Positions 25,601 through 34,930 of a stretch of DNA of 64,000 nucleotides are shown here, piece by piece. This stretch comes from WQXF01 sp031553615 (GTDB lineage: Bacteria > Bacillota > Clostridia > Christensenellales > Aristaeellaceae): NCBI GenBank assembly GCA_031553615.1, contig JAVBLJ010000001.1, positions 40,468 to 104,467 of the forward strand, read 5' to 3'. The first letter of the stretch is position 1. Each line of letters starts with the position of its first letter. The notes below the pieces were generated by a model. That model saw only the letters and a list, made by a program, of their open reading frames with translations. It was not told where the DNA came from and made no database searches. The position numbers were made by a program, and so were the translations under genes.

Positions 25601-28600
25601 ATGAACCGTCGACTCAAGCGCTTTTTTGCGGTCATTCTCTGTTGTGCGTTGGCTATTTTGCCGGCGTTTTCGAATGCGATGGTGGCGGACGGCGCCGGTG
25701 GCTCCGGCGATATGCAGCCCACGCCCGGCCCCACCCCCGGGATCACCGAGGAGCCGACGGAGGAGCCCACCGACGAGCCCACCGACGAGCCGGATGATCC
25801 TACCGACGAACCGGATGTGCCCACCGACGACCCGACCGGGGAGCCGACGGAGGAGCCGAACCTGCTGCCCGACGGCACACCCATGCCCATCGGCGTGCCC
25901 TTCGAGCTCAACGGGGGCTTGGTTTGCATTCCGGACGAATCCGATCTGCAGCCCATGGGCACGGCGGAGGATTTCGCAAAGGAAGTCGTGCGCCTGGTCA
26001 ACGCGGAGCGCGCCAAGCGCGGTCTGCCCGCCCTTTCCGGCGGATATGTGCAGCTCAACAGCGCATCCGCCGTGCGCGCGCGCGAACTGGTCGACCTGTT
26101 TTCGCACGCCCGACCCGACGGCACTGCCTGCTATACGGCGATGACCGAGGCCGGGGTCAAGTACACCTTCGCCGGGGAAAACATCGCGGCCGGGTTCCCC
26201 ACTCCGGCCAGGGTGATGGCCGCATGGATGGATTCGCCGGGCCACCGTTCCAGTATACTGAGTGAGGACTACAATTACATAGGGGTAGGCTACTACGCGG
26301 GCGGATCGCGAAAGTACAACTGGGTGCAGATGTTCAGCTACACTTACCCCGACCTGAGCGTGCAGCCGGTGGTAGTCGAGGCGGGCGACGCCGCCGAGGT
26401 GAAGTGGATCGCCAACCCGCCCCACGACAATCTGAATCTCAGCTTTGCCATCGCAAACGAGGCGATGGCCACCGTTTCCCAAGAGGGTATCGTATCGGGG
26501 CGGGCGGCCGGAGAGACCGAGATCGCGGTGAGCATGGGCGATATCGAATGGGGCTCCGAATACTCCTCCTACGCCACCGCGCCGGTAACCGTGATCCCCT
26601 ACGTGGCCGCGGAGGCGATCGCTCTGCCCGAGCCCACGCTGGAGCTAAGCAAGACCGAGGCGCACGAGCTGGAGCTGGAGTTTACGCCCAGCGATGCGAG
26701 CCGCAAGGTGAGCTGGGAATCCAGCGCGCCGACCATCGTGGCCGTGGATGCAAGGGGTCACCTGACCGCCAAGGCCGTGGGCACCGCCACCATTACCGCC
26801 ACCGCAAAGAGTGGTGTGACCACCGCCTGCGCGGTGACGGTGGTGCAGCGCGCGACCAAGGTGGTGCCGGTGCCGTTGGCGCTCACCTTGGCCAGCGGCG
26901 CGACGCAGCGGCTCACCGCGCAGGTGTTGCCCGTCGACCACACCGAGGCCGGGGTGAGCTGGGAATCCAGCGCGCCCGGAGTGGTTTCGGTGGAGGCGGA
27001 CGGTACGCTGACCGCGCGGGCCCTGGGCGAAGCGATGATCACCGCCAGCGTGCCCAGCGGCAAAACCGGAACGTGCACAGTGCGGGTGGTTATACCGGCC
27101 ACCTGCGTGACATTGGGTAGCACCGAACTGCGCCTGGAGGCGGGCAGCACGCAAGCGCTGACCGCCACCCTGGAGCCCGCCGACAGCTCCGAAGCCGTAA
27201 CCTACACCTCCAGCAATACGAGGGCCGCCACCGTGGATGCGCAAGGCGTGGTGAAGGCCCTTGCGCCGGGCAAGGTGACCATCACCGCCAAGGCGGGCAG
27301 CGCGCCGCCTGCGGTCTGCGCCGTAACCGTGTGGACCAACCCCACGGGCATCGCGCTGGCCGCCGCTCCCGCCACGCTGGTGAAGGGCAAGACCCTGAAG
27401 ATCGCCGCCACGGTGCGGCCCGCGGGCACGGGCGCTGTGCTCACCTGGGCATCGAGCGACGAGGCCGTCGCCACCGTGGATCAAACCGGCAAAGTAACCG
27501 CGCTGAGCGCGGGCACCACCGTCGTCAGCCTGACCGCTCCGGGCGGGCTCAAGGGCGAGCGCAGCCTGACCGTGCTTTCCCCGGCCACCTCCGTGAGCCT
27601 TGCGCAGACCACGCTGGCACTCAAGTCCAGCCAATCCTCGGTGCTTACCGCCCTGCTACAGCCCAGCGACAGCACCGATACGGTCGCCTGGTCGAGCGGC
27701 AGCAAGTCGGTCGCTTCGGTGGACGCGCAGGGCAACGTGACGGGCAACAAGCCGGGCAAGGCCATCATCACCTGCAAAACCAAGAGCGGCAAGAAGGCCG
27801 CCTGCACGGTTTTCGTATACGAGGATGCCGAATCGGTGGCGATCGCCACCTCGGCCACCTCGCTGAACGTGGGCAAGAGCTTGACGCTGGCCTGCCGCCT
27901 GGCGCCCGCGAAGGCATTCACGCCCATCGAGTTCAGCAGCAGCGATAACGGAATCGCCACCGTCGACCCGGCGACCGGCGTAGTGCGCGGCCTCCGCGCG
28001 GGCAGCGTGGAGATCACCGCCACCACCCTCAACGGTAAAACCGCCACCAAGACCCTGCGGATCGATGCCCCGGCCACCAAGGTGGTGTTGAGCGCGACGC
28101 GCCTGGCCCTGCTGCCGGGCGGCACCGCGCCCCTCGCGGCCACCCTGGAGCCTTCGGATTGCACCGATTCCAGCAAATGGAGCACCAGCAACCGGGCAGT
28201 GGCCACCGTGGATGAAAACGGCGTGGTGACGGCGGTAAAGCTGGGCAAGGCGACCATCACCTGCAAAGCCAAGAGCGGCAAGTACGCGATCTGCACCGTT
28301 TGGGTGTACGGCAATGCGGAATCGGTGAGCATCACCACCCGCGCGACCTCGTTGAACGTGGGCAAGACGCTTGCGCTTTCCGCCAAGTCGCTGCCCGCCA
28401 ACGCCTACGCCCCGATCACCTTCTCCAGCAGCGATGAGGCGATCGCCACTGTGGACGCGGTGAGCGGCGTGGTGCGCGCGGTAAGCCGCGGTACGGTGAC
28501 CATCACCGCCGCCACCCCCAACGGAAAAACCGCCGCTAAAGCGCTGACCGTGCTTACCCCCGTCACCCTGGTGACCCTCGACAAATCAGCGCTGCTGCTC

Positions 28601-29290
28601 GAGGCGGGGAAAACCGCGCAACTGACCGCAGTCTCCGAGCCCGGCGACGCAACCGATACCTATAGGTGGAGCAGCAGCAGCCGGGCCGTGGCCACCGTGG
28701 ATGAAAATGGCCTGGTGACCGGCGCAAAGCTGGGCACGACCCTCATCACCGTGAAGGCGCAGAGCGGCAAGAAGGCCACTTGCAAGGTGACGGTGTGGAG
28801 CAACCCGGCCTCCCTGACGCTCTCCGCCGCCAAAACGCGCATCGCCGTGGGCTCCAGCCTGACGCTCTCCGCCAAGCAGAACCCGAGCGCCTCACGCGCG
28901 CCGCTTTCCTGGGAATCGAGCGCGCCTGCCATCGCGGACGTATCCCCGAACGGTGTGATCACCTGCGCCACGCCGGGGGTTTTCACCATCACGGCCACCA
29001 CCCCGGGCGGGGCGAAGGGCACGGTCACGCTGACCAGCGTGCTGCCCGCCACCGCCGTGCTGCTCAATCAGACCGTGCTGACGCTGTCGGTGGGCGCGGT
29101 CTACACGCTCAATCACCGCCTGCTGCCCGCCGAAAGCAACGATACCTTCACCTTTAGCAGCAGCAACGTTTCCACCGTAGCGGTTTCGGCCACCGGGGTG
29201 CTGACCGCCAAGCGCGCGGGTACGGTCAAGATTACCATCAAGACCGGCAGCGGCAAGGTTGCCGTTTGCACGGTAACGGTGGTACAATAG
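25601..29290 (+). CDS. secreted CAP-domain protein with about twelve bacterial Ig-like (Big_2) domains
   Basis: A 1229-residue extracellular protein. A signal peptide (1-26) is followed by a Pro/Glu/Asp/Thr spacer (about 40-90), then a CAP/SCP domain (about 105-235) with FSHARPDG, GENIAAG, SPGHRSSIL and YIGVGYY, which include the conserved histidines and glutamate of the family. From about 245 to the end come twelve Ig-like repeats of 75-80 residues with the pattern VSWESSAP..VDARGHLTAKAVGTATITA. No SLH, LPxTG or wall-binding domain is visible at the C-terminus, so attachment, if any, must come from the repeats. AGGAGG fixes the start. Unlike the other surface proteins here it has no membrane anchor. 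Confidence 0.92.
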   Translation: MNRRLKRFFAVILCCALAILPAFSNAMVADGAGGSGDMQPTPGPTPGITEEPTEEPTDEPTDEPDDPTDEPDVPTDDPTGEPTEEPNLLPDGTPMPIGVPFELNGGLVCIPDESDLQPMGTAEDFAKEVVRLVNAERAKRGLPALSGGYVQLNSASAVRARELVDLFSHARPDGTACYTAMTEAGVKYTFAGENIAAGFPTPARVMAAWMDSPGHRSSILSEDYNYIGVGYYAGGSRKYNWVQMFSYTYPDLSVQPVVVEAGDAAEVKWIANPPHDNLNLSFAIANEAMATVSQEGIVSGRAAGETEIAVSMGDIEWGSEYSSYATAPVTVIPYVAAEAIALPEPTLELSKTEAHELELEFTPSDASRKVSWESSAPTIVAVDARGHLTAKAVGTATITATAKSGVTTACAVTVVQRATKVVPVPLALTLASGATQRLTAQVLPVDHTEAGVSWESSAPGVVSVEADGTLTARALGEAMITASVPSGKTGTCTVRVVIPATCVTLGSTELRLEAGSTQALTATLEPADSSEAVTYTSSNTRAATVDAQGVVKALAPGKVTITAKAGSAPPAVCAVTVWTNPTGIALAAAPATLVKGKTLKIAATVRPAGTGAVLTWASSDEAVATVDQTGKVTALSAGTTVVSLTAPGGLKGERSLTVLSPATSVSLAQTTLALKSSQSSVLTALLQPSDSTDTVAWSSGSKSVASVDAQGNVTGNKPGKAIITCKTKSGKKAACTVFVYEDAESVAIATSATSLNVGKSLTLACRLAPAKAFTPIEFSSSDNGIATVDPATGVVRGLRAGSVEITATTLNGKTATKTLRIDAPATKVVLSATRLALLPGGTAPLAATLEPSDCTDSSKWSTSNRAVATVDENGVVTAVKLGKATITCKAKSGKYAICTVWVYGNAESVSITTRATSLNVGKTLALSAKSLPANAYAPITFSSSDEAIATVDAVSGVVRAVSRGTVTITAATPNGKTAAKALTVLTPVTLVTLDKSALLLEAGKTAQLTAVSEPGDATDTYRWSSSSRAVATVDENGLVTGAKLGTTLITVKAQSGKKATCKVTVWSNPASLTLSAAKTRIAVGSSLTLSAKQNPSASRAPLSWESSAPAIADVSPNGVITCATPGVFTITATTPGGAKGTVTLTSVLPATAVLLNQTVLTLSVGAVYTLNHRLLPAESNDTFTFSSSNVSTVAVSATGVLTAKRAGTVKITIKTGSGKVAVCTVTVVQ

Positions 29291-29316
29291 AGGCACCAGC
29301 CCCGACGAGGCCCCGG

Positions 29317-29357
29317 TCCCCTCGCGCCCTCATCCCCTCGCACCCTCACCCCCTCGA
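29317..29357 (+). repeat. 16-bp tandem repeat upstream of the M20 peptidase
   Basis: TCCCCTCGCGCCCTCA and TCCCCTCGCACCCTCA in tandem, followed by a partial third unit that runs into the AAAGGAAG ribosome binding site. Confidence 0.85.
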
Positions 29358-29372
29358 AAGGAAGCGATACCC

Positions 29373-30569
29373 ATGCTCATGGCCCCCGACGCGCTCCAGG
29401 CCTTGATCCAAGCCGATCCAGTTCTGGACGCGTACGTCCTGGAGCGTCGGCGCGCGCTGCACCGCTGCCCGGAGCTTTCCGGCCAGGAGGTGGAAACCCG
29501 CGCGACCCTGTGCTCCGAGCTGACCGCTCTGGGCATTGAGTTCCAAGCGTTACCCCCCGCCTGCGGGTGCGCGGTGGTGGGGCTGATCCGGGGCGCGTTG
29601 CCCGGACCGACGGTAGCCCTGCGCGCCGACATGGATGCGCTGCCCGTCGACGAGCCCCAGGGCCTGCCCTTCCGTTCACAGAAACCGGGCATCATGCACG
29701 CCTGCGGGCACGATGCGCATATGGCGATTCAGCTCGGTGCCGCGCGGCTGCTGGCTGCGCGGCGCGATGCGTTGCCCGGAAACATCAAGCTGCTGTTTGA
29801 GCCCGCCGAGGAGACCACCGGCGGCGCGCAGGGCATGATCGAAGCGGGCTGCCTGGAGCAGCCCCGCGTCGACGCGGTGCTGGGCCTGCACATGTCGCCC
29901 AAGCGCCCCTGCGGGCATTTATCCACCCGGCCCGGCCCAGCCAGCGGCAGCAGCGACGAGATTCGCCTGACGCTGCGCGGCAGAGCCGGGCACGGCGCAT
30001 ACCCCGAGCGCGGCGTGGACGCCATCGTGATCGCCGCCCAGGTGGTGACCGCGCTGCAGACCCTGGTCAGCCGCGAGACCTCCCCGCTGGACAACGCGGT
30101 GCTTTCGTTGTGCACCATCGCGGGCGGCACGGCCACCAACATCGTGTGCGATTGCGTGACCGTCGGTGGCACGCTGCGCACCGTGCGCGCCGACACGCGG
30201 GAGCGGCTCAAGCGGCGCATCGCCGAGGTGACCGCGCTCACCGCCCAGGCCTTGGGCGGGCTGGGCGAGGCCGAGCTGATCCCGGGCTACGGCGCGGTGA
30301 TCAACGATCCCGCGCTAACCGGGCACGCGCTGGAGCTGGCCCGCGCGGTGCTGGGCCCCGACTGCGTGCACATCGACGAGCACCCGAGCCTGGGCGTGGA
30401 AAGCTTCAGCTATTTCGTGCAGAGCACGCCGGGCGTATACTACGATATCGGCTGCGGGCTGGGCCCGCCGCTGCACGCGCGCGATTTCTTCGTGGATGAA
30501 GCCTGCCTCCCCGCGGCCACGCGCATGCAGGCGGCGCTGGCCTGGGAAACGCTGCTGCACCTCGCTTGA
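29373..30569 (+). CDS. M20-family amidohydrolase/carboxypeptidase (M20D type)
   Basis: A 398-residue cytoplasmic metallohydrolase of the M20D group (N-acyl-amino acid and N-acetyldiaminopimelate deacetylases, IAA-amino acid hydrolases). Metal ligands are visible in HACGHDAHM (about 109-117), EPAEETTGGAQGM (about 144), GLHMSP and the late HARDFFVDE. A dimerisation domain lies between about 185 and 295 (GRAGHGAYPERGVDAI, GGTATNIV). It should cleave an amide bond of an acylated amino acid or short peptide. It begins an operon with an M55 D-aminopeptidase and an S66 LD-carboxypeptidase, pointing to use or recycling of D-amino-acid-containing wall peptides. Confidence 0.9.
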   Translation: MLMAPDALQALIQADPVLDAYVLERRRALHRCPELSGQEVETRATLCSELTALGIEFQALPPACGCAVVGLIRGALPGPTVALRADMDALPVDEPQGLPFRSQKPGIMHACGHDAHMAIQLGAARLLAARRDALPGNIKLLFEPAEETTGGAQGMIEAGCLEQPRVDAVLGLHMSPKRPCGHLSTRPGPASGSSDEIRLTLRGRAGHGAYPERGVDAIVIAAQVVTALQTLVSRETSPLDNAVLSLCTIAGGTATNIVCDCVTVGGTLRTVRADTRERLKRRIAEVTALTAQALGGLGEAELIPGYGAVINDPALTGHALELARAVLGPDCVHIDEHPSLGVESFSYFVQSTPGVYYDIGCGLGPPLHARDFFVDEACLPAATRMQAALAWETLLHLA

Positions 30570-30611
30570 TACCCGCACCCCGGAGCGCTTGAATCACACA
30601 GGAGGAACACC

Positions 30612-31430
30612 ATGAGCAACCCACGCAAGATTTTCCTATCGGCCGACATTGAGGGCACCTGTGGCATCGCGCACTGGGATGAAACCAACGCATCCAAGCC
30701 CGACTACGCTTACTTCGCGCGGCAAATGACGCGGGAGGTGGTGGCGGCGTGCGAGGGCGCGATTGCAGGCGGCGCTGCCGAGCTGCTGATCAAGGATGCG
30801 CACGACAGCGCGCGCAACATCGATCCCGCCGCGCTGCCCCAGTGCGCCAGCCTGCTGCGCGGCTGGACGCGCGAACCGCTGATGATGATGGCCGGGTTGG
30901 ACGCCAGCTTCGATGGCGCGATGTTCACCGGCTACCATAGCCCGGCGGGCAGCAACGCCAATCCGCTGGCGCACACCATGGACACCATCTACTCGCTGGT
31001 GACCATCAACGGCGAAATCGCTTCGGAGCTGACGATCAATTGCCTGGCCGCCGCCGCGCTGGGCGTGCCGGTGCTGCTGGTGACCGGCGACGAGGGGCTG
31101 TGCGAAAGCATCCATGCCGCCAACCCGAACATCCGTACGGTGCCGGTCAACCGGGGCATCGGCAACGGCACGCTGGCCATCCACCCCGACGTGGCCATGG
31201 AGCGCATCCGCGCCGCCGCGCAGGAGGCCGTGGCCGCCTCGACCGCCGATCGCGCCAAGTTCCTCTACCCGCTGCCCGAGCATTTCGCCATCGAGGTCAC
31301 GTACCGCGAGCACGCGCTGGCGCTGCGCAACAGCTACTACCCCGGCGCGAAGGCCTCGGGCCCGCGTTCGGTAGCGTTTGAAACCGCCGACTACGATGAA
31401 GCGCTGCGCTTCATGCTGTTTTGCCTATGA
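30612..31430 (+). CDS. M55 family D-aminopeptidase (DppA-like)
   Basis: A 272-residue cytoplasmic zinc peptidase. The family's metal ligands are clear: Asp and Glu in SADIEGTCGI (10-19), His in KDAHDSARNI, His in GYHSPAG and Glu in NGEIASELTIN. DppA of Bacillus removes N-terminal D-amino acids from D-Ala peptides. AGGAGG stands before the ATG, 42 bp after the M20 stop. The downstream S66 gene overlaps by four bases (ATGA), so the two products are made together. No dipeptide ABC transporter accompanies them, unlike the Bacillus dpp operon. Confidence 0.92.
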   Translation: MSNPRKIFLSADIEGTCGIAHWDETNASKPDYAYFARQMTREVVAACEGAIAGGAAELLIKDAHDSARNIDPAALPQCASLLRGWTREPLMMMAGLDASFDGAMFTGYHSPAGSNANPLAHTMDTIYSLVTINGEIASELTINCLAAAALGVPVLLVTGDEGLCESIHAANPNIRTVPVNRGIGNGTLAIHPDVAMERIRAAAQEAVAASTADRAKFLYPLPEHFAIEVTYREHALALRNSYYPGAKASGPRSVAFETADYDEALRFMLFCL

Positions 31431-32380
31431 GGGATATCGCCGCAAAAACCAGGGCCCGGGTGCCCGCGCTGCGCCCCGGCGACCGCATGGGCCTGATCGG
31501 CCCTTCGGGGGCGATCCGCGAGCCGGAAATGACCCGCGAGGTGATGACCGCACGCATCGAAGCGCTGGGCTTTGAGCCGGTGCTGGGGGAGAGCGTGGGC
31601 GCGATGCACGGCTACCTTTCCGGCGACGATGCGCTGCGGGTTGCCGACCTGCACCGCATGTATGCCGATGACTCCATCCGCGCTGTATTCTGCGTGCGCG
31701 GCGGCTACGGCACGCCCCGCCTGCTCAGCCTCATCGATTACGCGCTGCTGGCCGCGCACCCCAAGCTCCTGCTGGGGTACAGCGACATCACCGGGCTGCA
31801 CCTGGCGATCCAGGCGCGTTGCGGGTTCCCCACGCTGCATTCGCCCATGGTCTCCTCCGATGCGCTGTGCGAGCCCTTCTCGCGCGCCGAGCTGCTGCGC
31901 GCACTCACCTGCCCCGATGCGCTGGGCGTGCTGCCCGTGCCGCCCGAGGGCTGCGCGCCCGCATGTCTCTGCCCCGGTGTGGCCGAGGGCGTGCTGGTGG
32001 GCGGCAACCTCTCGCTCATCGCGGCGCTGATCGGCACACCCTACATGCCCGACCTGCGCGGGAAGGTGCTGTTCATCGAAGAGATTCGCGAGTACACCTA
32101 CGCCGTCGATCGCATGCTCACCCACCTGCGGCTGGCCGGGGCGTTCAACGCATGCGCGGCCGTGGTGTTCGGCGGATTCACGCGCTGCGAGCCCGAGTAC
32201 CCGGATTTCGGGCTGACGTTGGAGCAGGTGATCGCCGAAATCGTGGTTCCGTGCGGCAAGCCGGTGCTCACCGGGCTGGCCTGCGGACACATCACCCCCA
32301 CGCTCACGCTGCCGCTGGGCGTGCGCTGCCGCGTGGATGCCGAGCAGGGCACGCTGGCCATGCTGGAACCGGTTTTTTGA
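31427..32380 (+). CDS. S66 family muramoyl-tetrapeptide (LD-) carboxypeptidase
   Basis: A 317-residue serine peptidase of the LdcA/MccF type, which removes the terminal D-Ala from muropeptides at an L-D bond in the cytoplasm, or inactivates peptidyl-nucleotide toxins. The likely triad is the Ser in GYSDITG (about 111), the Glu in IEEIREYTY (about 211) and the His in CGHITPT (about 284). GLIGPSGAI at the start and VRGGYGTPRLL are family marks. The ATG at the ATGA overlap is chosen rather than the TTG six bases earlier. It completes the M20-M55-S66 operon and is followed by a strong terminator. Confidence 0.9.
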   Translation: MRDIAAKTRARVPALRPGDRMGLIGPSGAIREPEMTREVMTARIEALGFEPVLGESVGAMHGYLSGDDALRVADLHRMYADDSIRAVFCVRGGYGTPRLLSLIDYALLAAHPKLLLGYSDITGLHLAIQARCGFPTLHSPMVSSDALCEPFSRAELLRALTCPDALGVLPVPPEGCAPACLCPGVAEGVLVGGNLSLIAALIGTPYMPDLRGKVLFIEEIREYTYAVDRMLTHLRLAGAFNACAAVVFGGFTRCEPEYPDFGLTLEQVIAEIVVPCGKPVLTGLACGHITPTLTLPLGVRCRVDAEQGTLAMLEPVF

Positions 32381-32416
32381 CTGCCCTGCTTACGACCCGA
32401 AACACGACCCACAAAG

Positions 32417-32460
32417 ACCCCCGGTGTCCGCGCAGAAAGCAGCGGTACCGGGGGCCTTTT
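32417..32460 (+). terminator. rho-independent terminator of the peptidase operon
   Basis: CCCCCGGT (32418-32425) pairs with ACCGGGGG (32447-32454), followed by CCTTTT. Confidence 0.8.
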
Positions 32461-32566
32461 GATCATTCCCAAAGCATGGGGATTCTGAAGAGGCGCGCCC
32501 CTTCAGCCGGAGGTGTGGAGGCGGGTAGCCTCCACCGTCCCTCGTCTCCCCGTCCCTCCCCAGTTC

Positions 32567-33331
32567 TCAAGCGTCCTCCAGCTCCAGCACCACGGGGCAG
32601 TGATCCGAGCCGAACACGTCGGATAGGATGGCGGCCTCGTGCACGCGGGGCGCGAGGCGGGCGCTGGCGAGGAAGTAATCCAGCCGCCACCCGACGTTGC
32701 GCTCGCGCGCGCCGCCGAAGTAGCTCCACCAGGAGTAGGCGTCCTTGCGGTCGGGGTAGAGGTGGCGGAAGGTATCGAGGAAGCCGGAGGAAAGCAGCTC
32801 GGTCATCTTGGCCCGCTCCTCATCGGTGAATCCGGCGCTTTGGCGGTTGGCACGCGCGTTCTTGATGTCGATCTCCTGGTGGGCGACGTTCAGATCGCCG
32901 CAGAGGATGACCGGCTTGACGGCATCCAGGCGATGGAGATACGCGCGGAAATCGTCCTCCCAGGTCATGCGATAGGGCAGGCGGGGCAGGCCGCGCTGCG
33001 AGTTGGGCGTGTAGCAGACGATGAGATAGTACTCCGCAAACTCGGCGGTGATCACGCGGCCCTCGGCGTCGTGCTCGGGGATGCCGATGCCGTAGGTCAC
33101 CGCCAGCGGCTCGCGCCGGGTGAAGATCGCGGTGCCCGAATAGCCCTTCTTTTGCGCGTAGTTCCAGTAGGCATGGTAGCCGGGCAGCGGCAAATCGAGC
33201 TGGCCTTCGCTGAGCTTGATCTCCTGCAGGCAGAGCGCGTCCGCGTTGGCGGAATCGAAGAAAGCCTGAAAGCTGCCGCTGCCCAGGCAGGCGCGCAGGC
33301 CATTGACATTCCAAGAAATAAGCTTTTGCAT
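32567..33331 (-). CDS. exoA: exodeoxyribonuclease III / AP endonuclease
   Basis: A 254-residue DNA repair enzyme that incises at abasic sites and trims 3' ends. Motifs: SWNVNGLRA (Asn metal region), LQEIKLSE (catalytic Glu), YTPNSQRGLPRLPYR, GDLNVAHQEIDIKN (Asp and Asn), RLDYFLAS and GSDHCPV (Asp and His). Length is normal for ExoA of Gram-positive bacteria. The start at MQKLISW follows GGAGG; upstream sequence in the same frame belongs to the beta-phosphoglucomutase region in another frame. An 8-bp hairpin (GTGGAGGC/GCCTCCAC, 32515-32535) lies past its stop. Confidence 0.94.
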   Translation of the reverse strand: MQKLISWNVNGLRACLGSGSFQAFFDSANADALCLQEIKLSEGQLDLPLPGYHAYWNYAQKKGYSGTAIFTRREPLAVTYGIGIPEHDAEGRVITAEFAEYYLIVCYTPNSQRGLPRLPYRMTWEDDFRAYLHRLDAVKPVILCGDLNVAHQEIDIKNARANRQSAGFTDEERAKMTELLSSGFLDTFRHLYPDRKDAYSWWSYFGGARERNVGWRLDYFLASARLAPRVHEAAILSDVFGSDHCPVVLELEDA

Positions 33332-33377
33332 ACCGTTCCTCCGAAATAAAATGGGGGCTGTATCTTGCGGATTCGGA

Positions 33378-34028
33378 TTACGCGAAAAAGGCCAGCATCG
33401 CGTCCAGATCGAGTGCGTAGAGGCCGGGCACCAGCATCTCGGCTTCGGGCAGGTTTTCTGCCTTGCCCACGCCCACGGAGTGCATGCCGCCAGCGTGCGC
33501 GGCCTCGATCCCGGCGACGGCATCCTCAAACACCACGCACTCGGCGGGCGCGACCCCCACCGCCTCGGCCCCCAGCAGGAACACCTGCGGATCGGGCTTG
33601 GCGCGATCCGCGATGTTGCCATCGATCACCGCGTCCAGCAGCGGCGCAATGCCCAGCTTGCTCAGGATCAGGGGCGTATTGCGGCTGGCCGAGCCCAGCG
33701 CCGTCTTGATGCCCCGCGCGCGCAGGGCGGTGAGCACCTCGCGCGATCCGGGCAGCACATCGTCGGCGGTCAGGGTGGCCAACATCTCTACATACCAATC
33801 GTTCTTTTGGGAGGCCATGGCCTCGCGTTCAGCTTGGGAGGGGTTCAGTCCGCCCACCTCGAGCAGTATCTCCAGCGAGCGCATGCGGCTCACGCCCTTG
33901 AGTCGCTCGTTGTGCTCGGGCGTGAAATCAAACCCCAGCCTGTCGGCGAGCCGCTTCCAGGCCAGGTAGTGATACTTGGCGGTATCCACCAGCACCCCGT
34001 CCAAGTCAAACAGCGCAGCGTTGATCAT
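33378..34028 (-). CDS. pgmB: beta-phosphoglucomutase (HAD superfamily)
   Basis: Interconverts beta-glucose 1-phosphate and glucose 6-phosphate. The 216-residue protein has the nucleophile and acid/base pair DLDGV (8-12), the cap region with HYLAWKRLAD and KGVSRMRSLE, ALGSASRN for phosphate binding, KPDPQVF (Lys) and FEDAVAGIEAA (metal Asp/Glu). It would use the beta-glucose 1-phosphate released by the maltose phosphorylase encoded 10 kb away, although the genes are not adjacent as in many firmicutes. The start overlaps the flavodoxin stop (ATGA). Confidence 0.92.
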   Translation of the reverse strand: MINAALFDLDGVLVDTAKYHYLAWKRLADRLGFDFTPEHNERLKGVSRMRSLEILLEVGGLNPSQAEREAMASQKNDWYVEMLATLTADDVLPGSREVLTALRARGIKTALGSASRNTPLILSKLGIAPLLDAVIDGNIADRAKPDPQVFLLGAEAVGVAPAECVVFEDAVAGIEAAHAGGMHSVGVGKAENLPEAEMLVPGLYALDLDAMLAFFA

Positions 34029-34459
34029 TTCGAGGCCCTCTGCGCGGCCATCGTCTTTTGCGCGAAGGTGGCTGCGTTTTGGAGATCGGCGGCATCGGGG
34101 TGACCCTTGTGCATAAGAAAGAACCGGCCCTTGCAATGGTACACCTCATCCAGCACGGCGATGGCCGGATCGGTCAGGGCCGCTTTAAACGCGCCATCGA
34201 AGGCGCTGCTTGGCTCCGCATGGGTGTAGAAAAACGCGACGCTGCGCACCTGCTCCGCCGTGAGCGCGGCCAGCGCCTTCTTGAGGGCCTTGAGCGGTGA
34301 TCCCGCGTAGATCCCGCCGCCGATAAACAGCAGATCGACACCCTCCAGCTTTTCCGCCGCATCCAGTGGCTGAGCGGCCACGCCCGCCCTTTGAGCGATG
34401 GCCTCGGCCACCTTGCGCGTGTTCCCGCCCTTGGAATGATACCGAACTGCAATGCGCAC
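34025..34459 (-). CDS. flavodoxin-like protein
   Basis: A 144-residue flavodoxin-fold protein. The phosphate loop reads RYHSKGGNTRKVAEAI (6-21), close to the S/T-x-T-G-N-T pattern; LLFIGGGIYAGSPLKALKKAL (about 43-63) and SVAFFYTHAEP follow as in domain-of-flavodoxin proteins. It lacks recognisable partners and probably carries electrons with FMN. The GTG start has AGGAGG eight bases upstream and a TTGCAT-17-TAGAAT promoter in front. It is translationally coupled to pgmB, an association without an obvious functional reason. Confidence 0.85.
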   Translation of the reverse strand: MRIAVRYHSKGGNTRKVAEAIAQRAGVAAQPLDAAEKLEGVDLLFIGGGIYAGSPLKALKKALAALTAEQVRSVAFFYTHAEPSSAFDGAFKAALTDPAIAVLDEVYHCKGRFFLMHKGHPDAADLQNAATFAQKTMAAQRASK

Positions 34460-34528
34460 TGTAAGTTCCTCCTTGCATACTGAGTAGGGGCCGCGCGGCC
34501 GGTGCCCGCGATCCCGCTGAATGCCATT

Positions 34529-34557
34529 ATTCTACAGCAATTCCGGGGAAAATGCAA
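34529..34557 (-). promoter_or_regulatory. sigmaA-type promoter for flavodoxin-pgmB
   Basis: Reverse strand TTGCAT (34557-34552), 17 bp, TAGAAT (34534-34529). Confidence 0.6.
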
Positions 34558-34595
34558 AGCAAACCGGCCGGCGCCGGGCCAGCGAATTTACCTCC

Positions 34596-34842
34596 TAAAA
34601 CATGGAAGTTGCGCAGAGAAGGAGTCCAGGGGGCGAGCGATAAGCCCCCTGGTCGCTCCCGCAGGAGCGAAACGCCTACCTTTGGGAGGGTGTTTCGCCC
34701 TCACGGTCGACCAGAGGGCTATGCGGTCCCCTCAATTCGCGATGGTCGCGCCCTTCGGTCGCTCTGTCGCTCATTGGTCTTCCGCGCCGTCTCTTCGCGC
34801 CACTGGCGCGACGGCGCTCCGACCCCTCTGGACTCCTTCGCA
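34596..34842. repeat. dispersed repeat A, copy 3
   Basis: Left end TGCGCAGAGAAGGAGTCC with perfect hairpin CCAGGGGGC/GCCCCCTGG (34626-34652, loop GAGCGATAA); right end GACCCCTCTGGACTCCTTC. The first about 110 bp are the reverse complement of copy 1. The internal arm CCAGAGGGC (34711) pairs with its partner only across about 100 bp, as if sequence had been inserted in a third hairpin. Confidence 0.82.
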
Positions 34843-34930
34843 GCGCAACTCCCAGTTTCTGTTTCCAAATGCGTTGGCCGTGCCCGCAGGCGGGGCAGGG
34901 CCTGTTGGGGCATTTCGCCTTCACAGGCGA

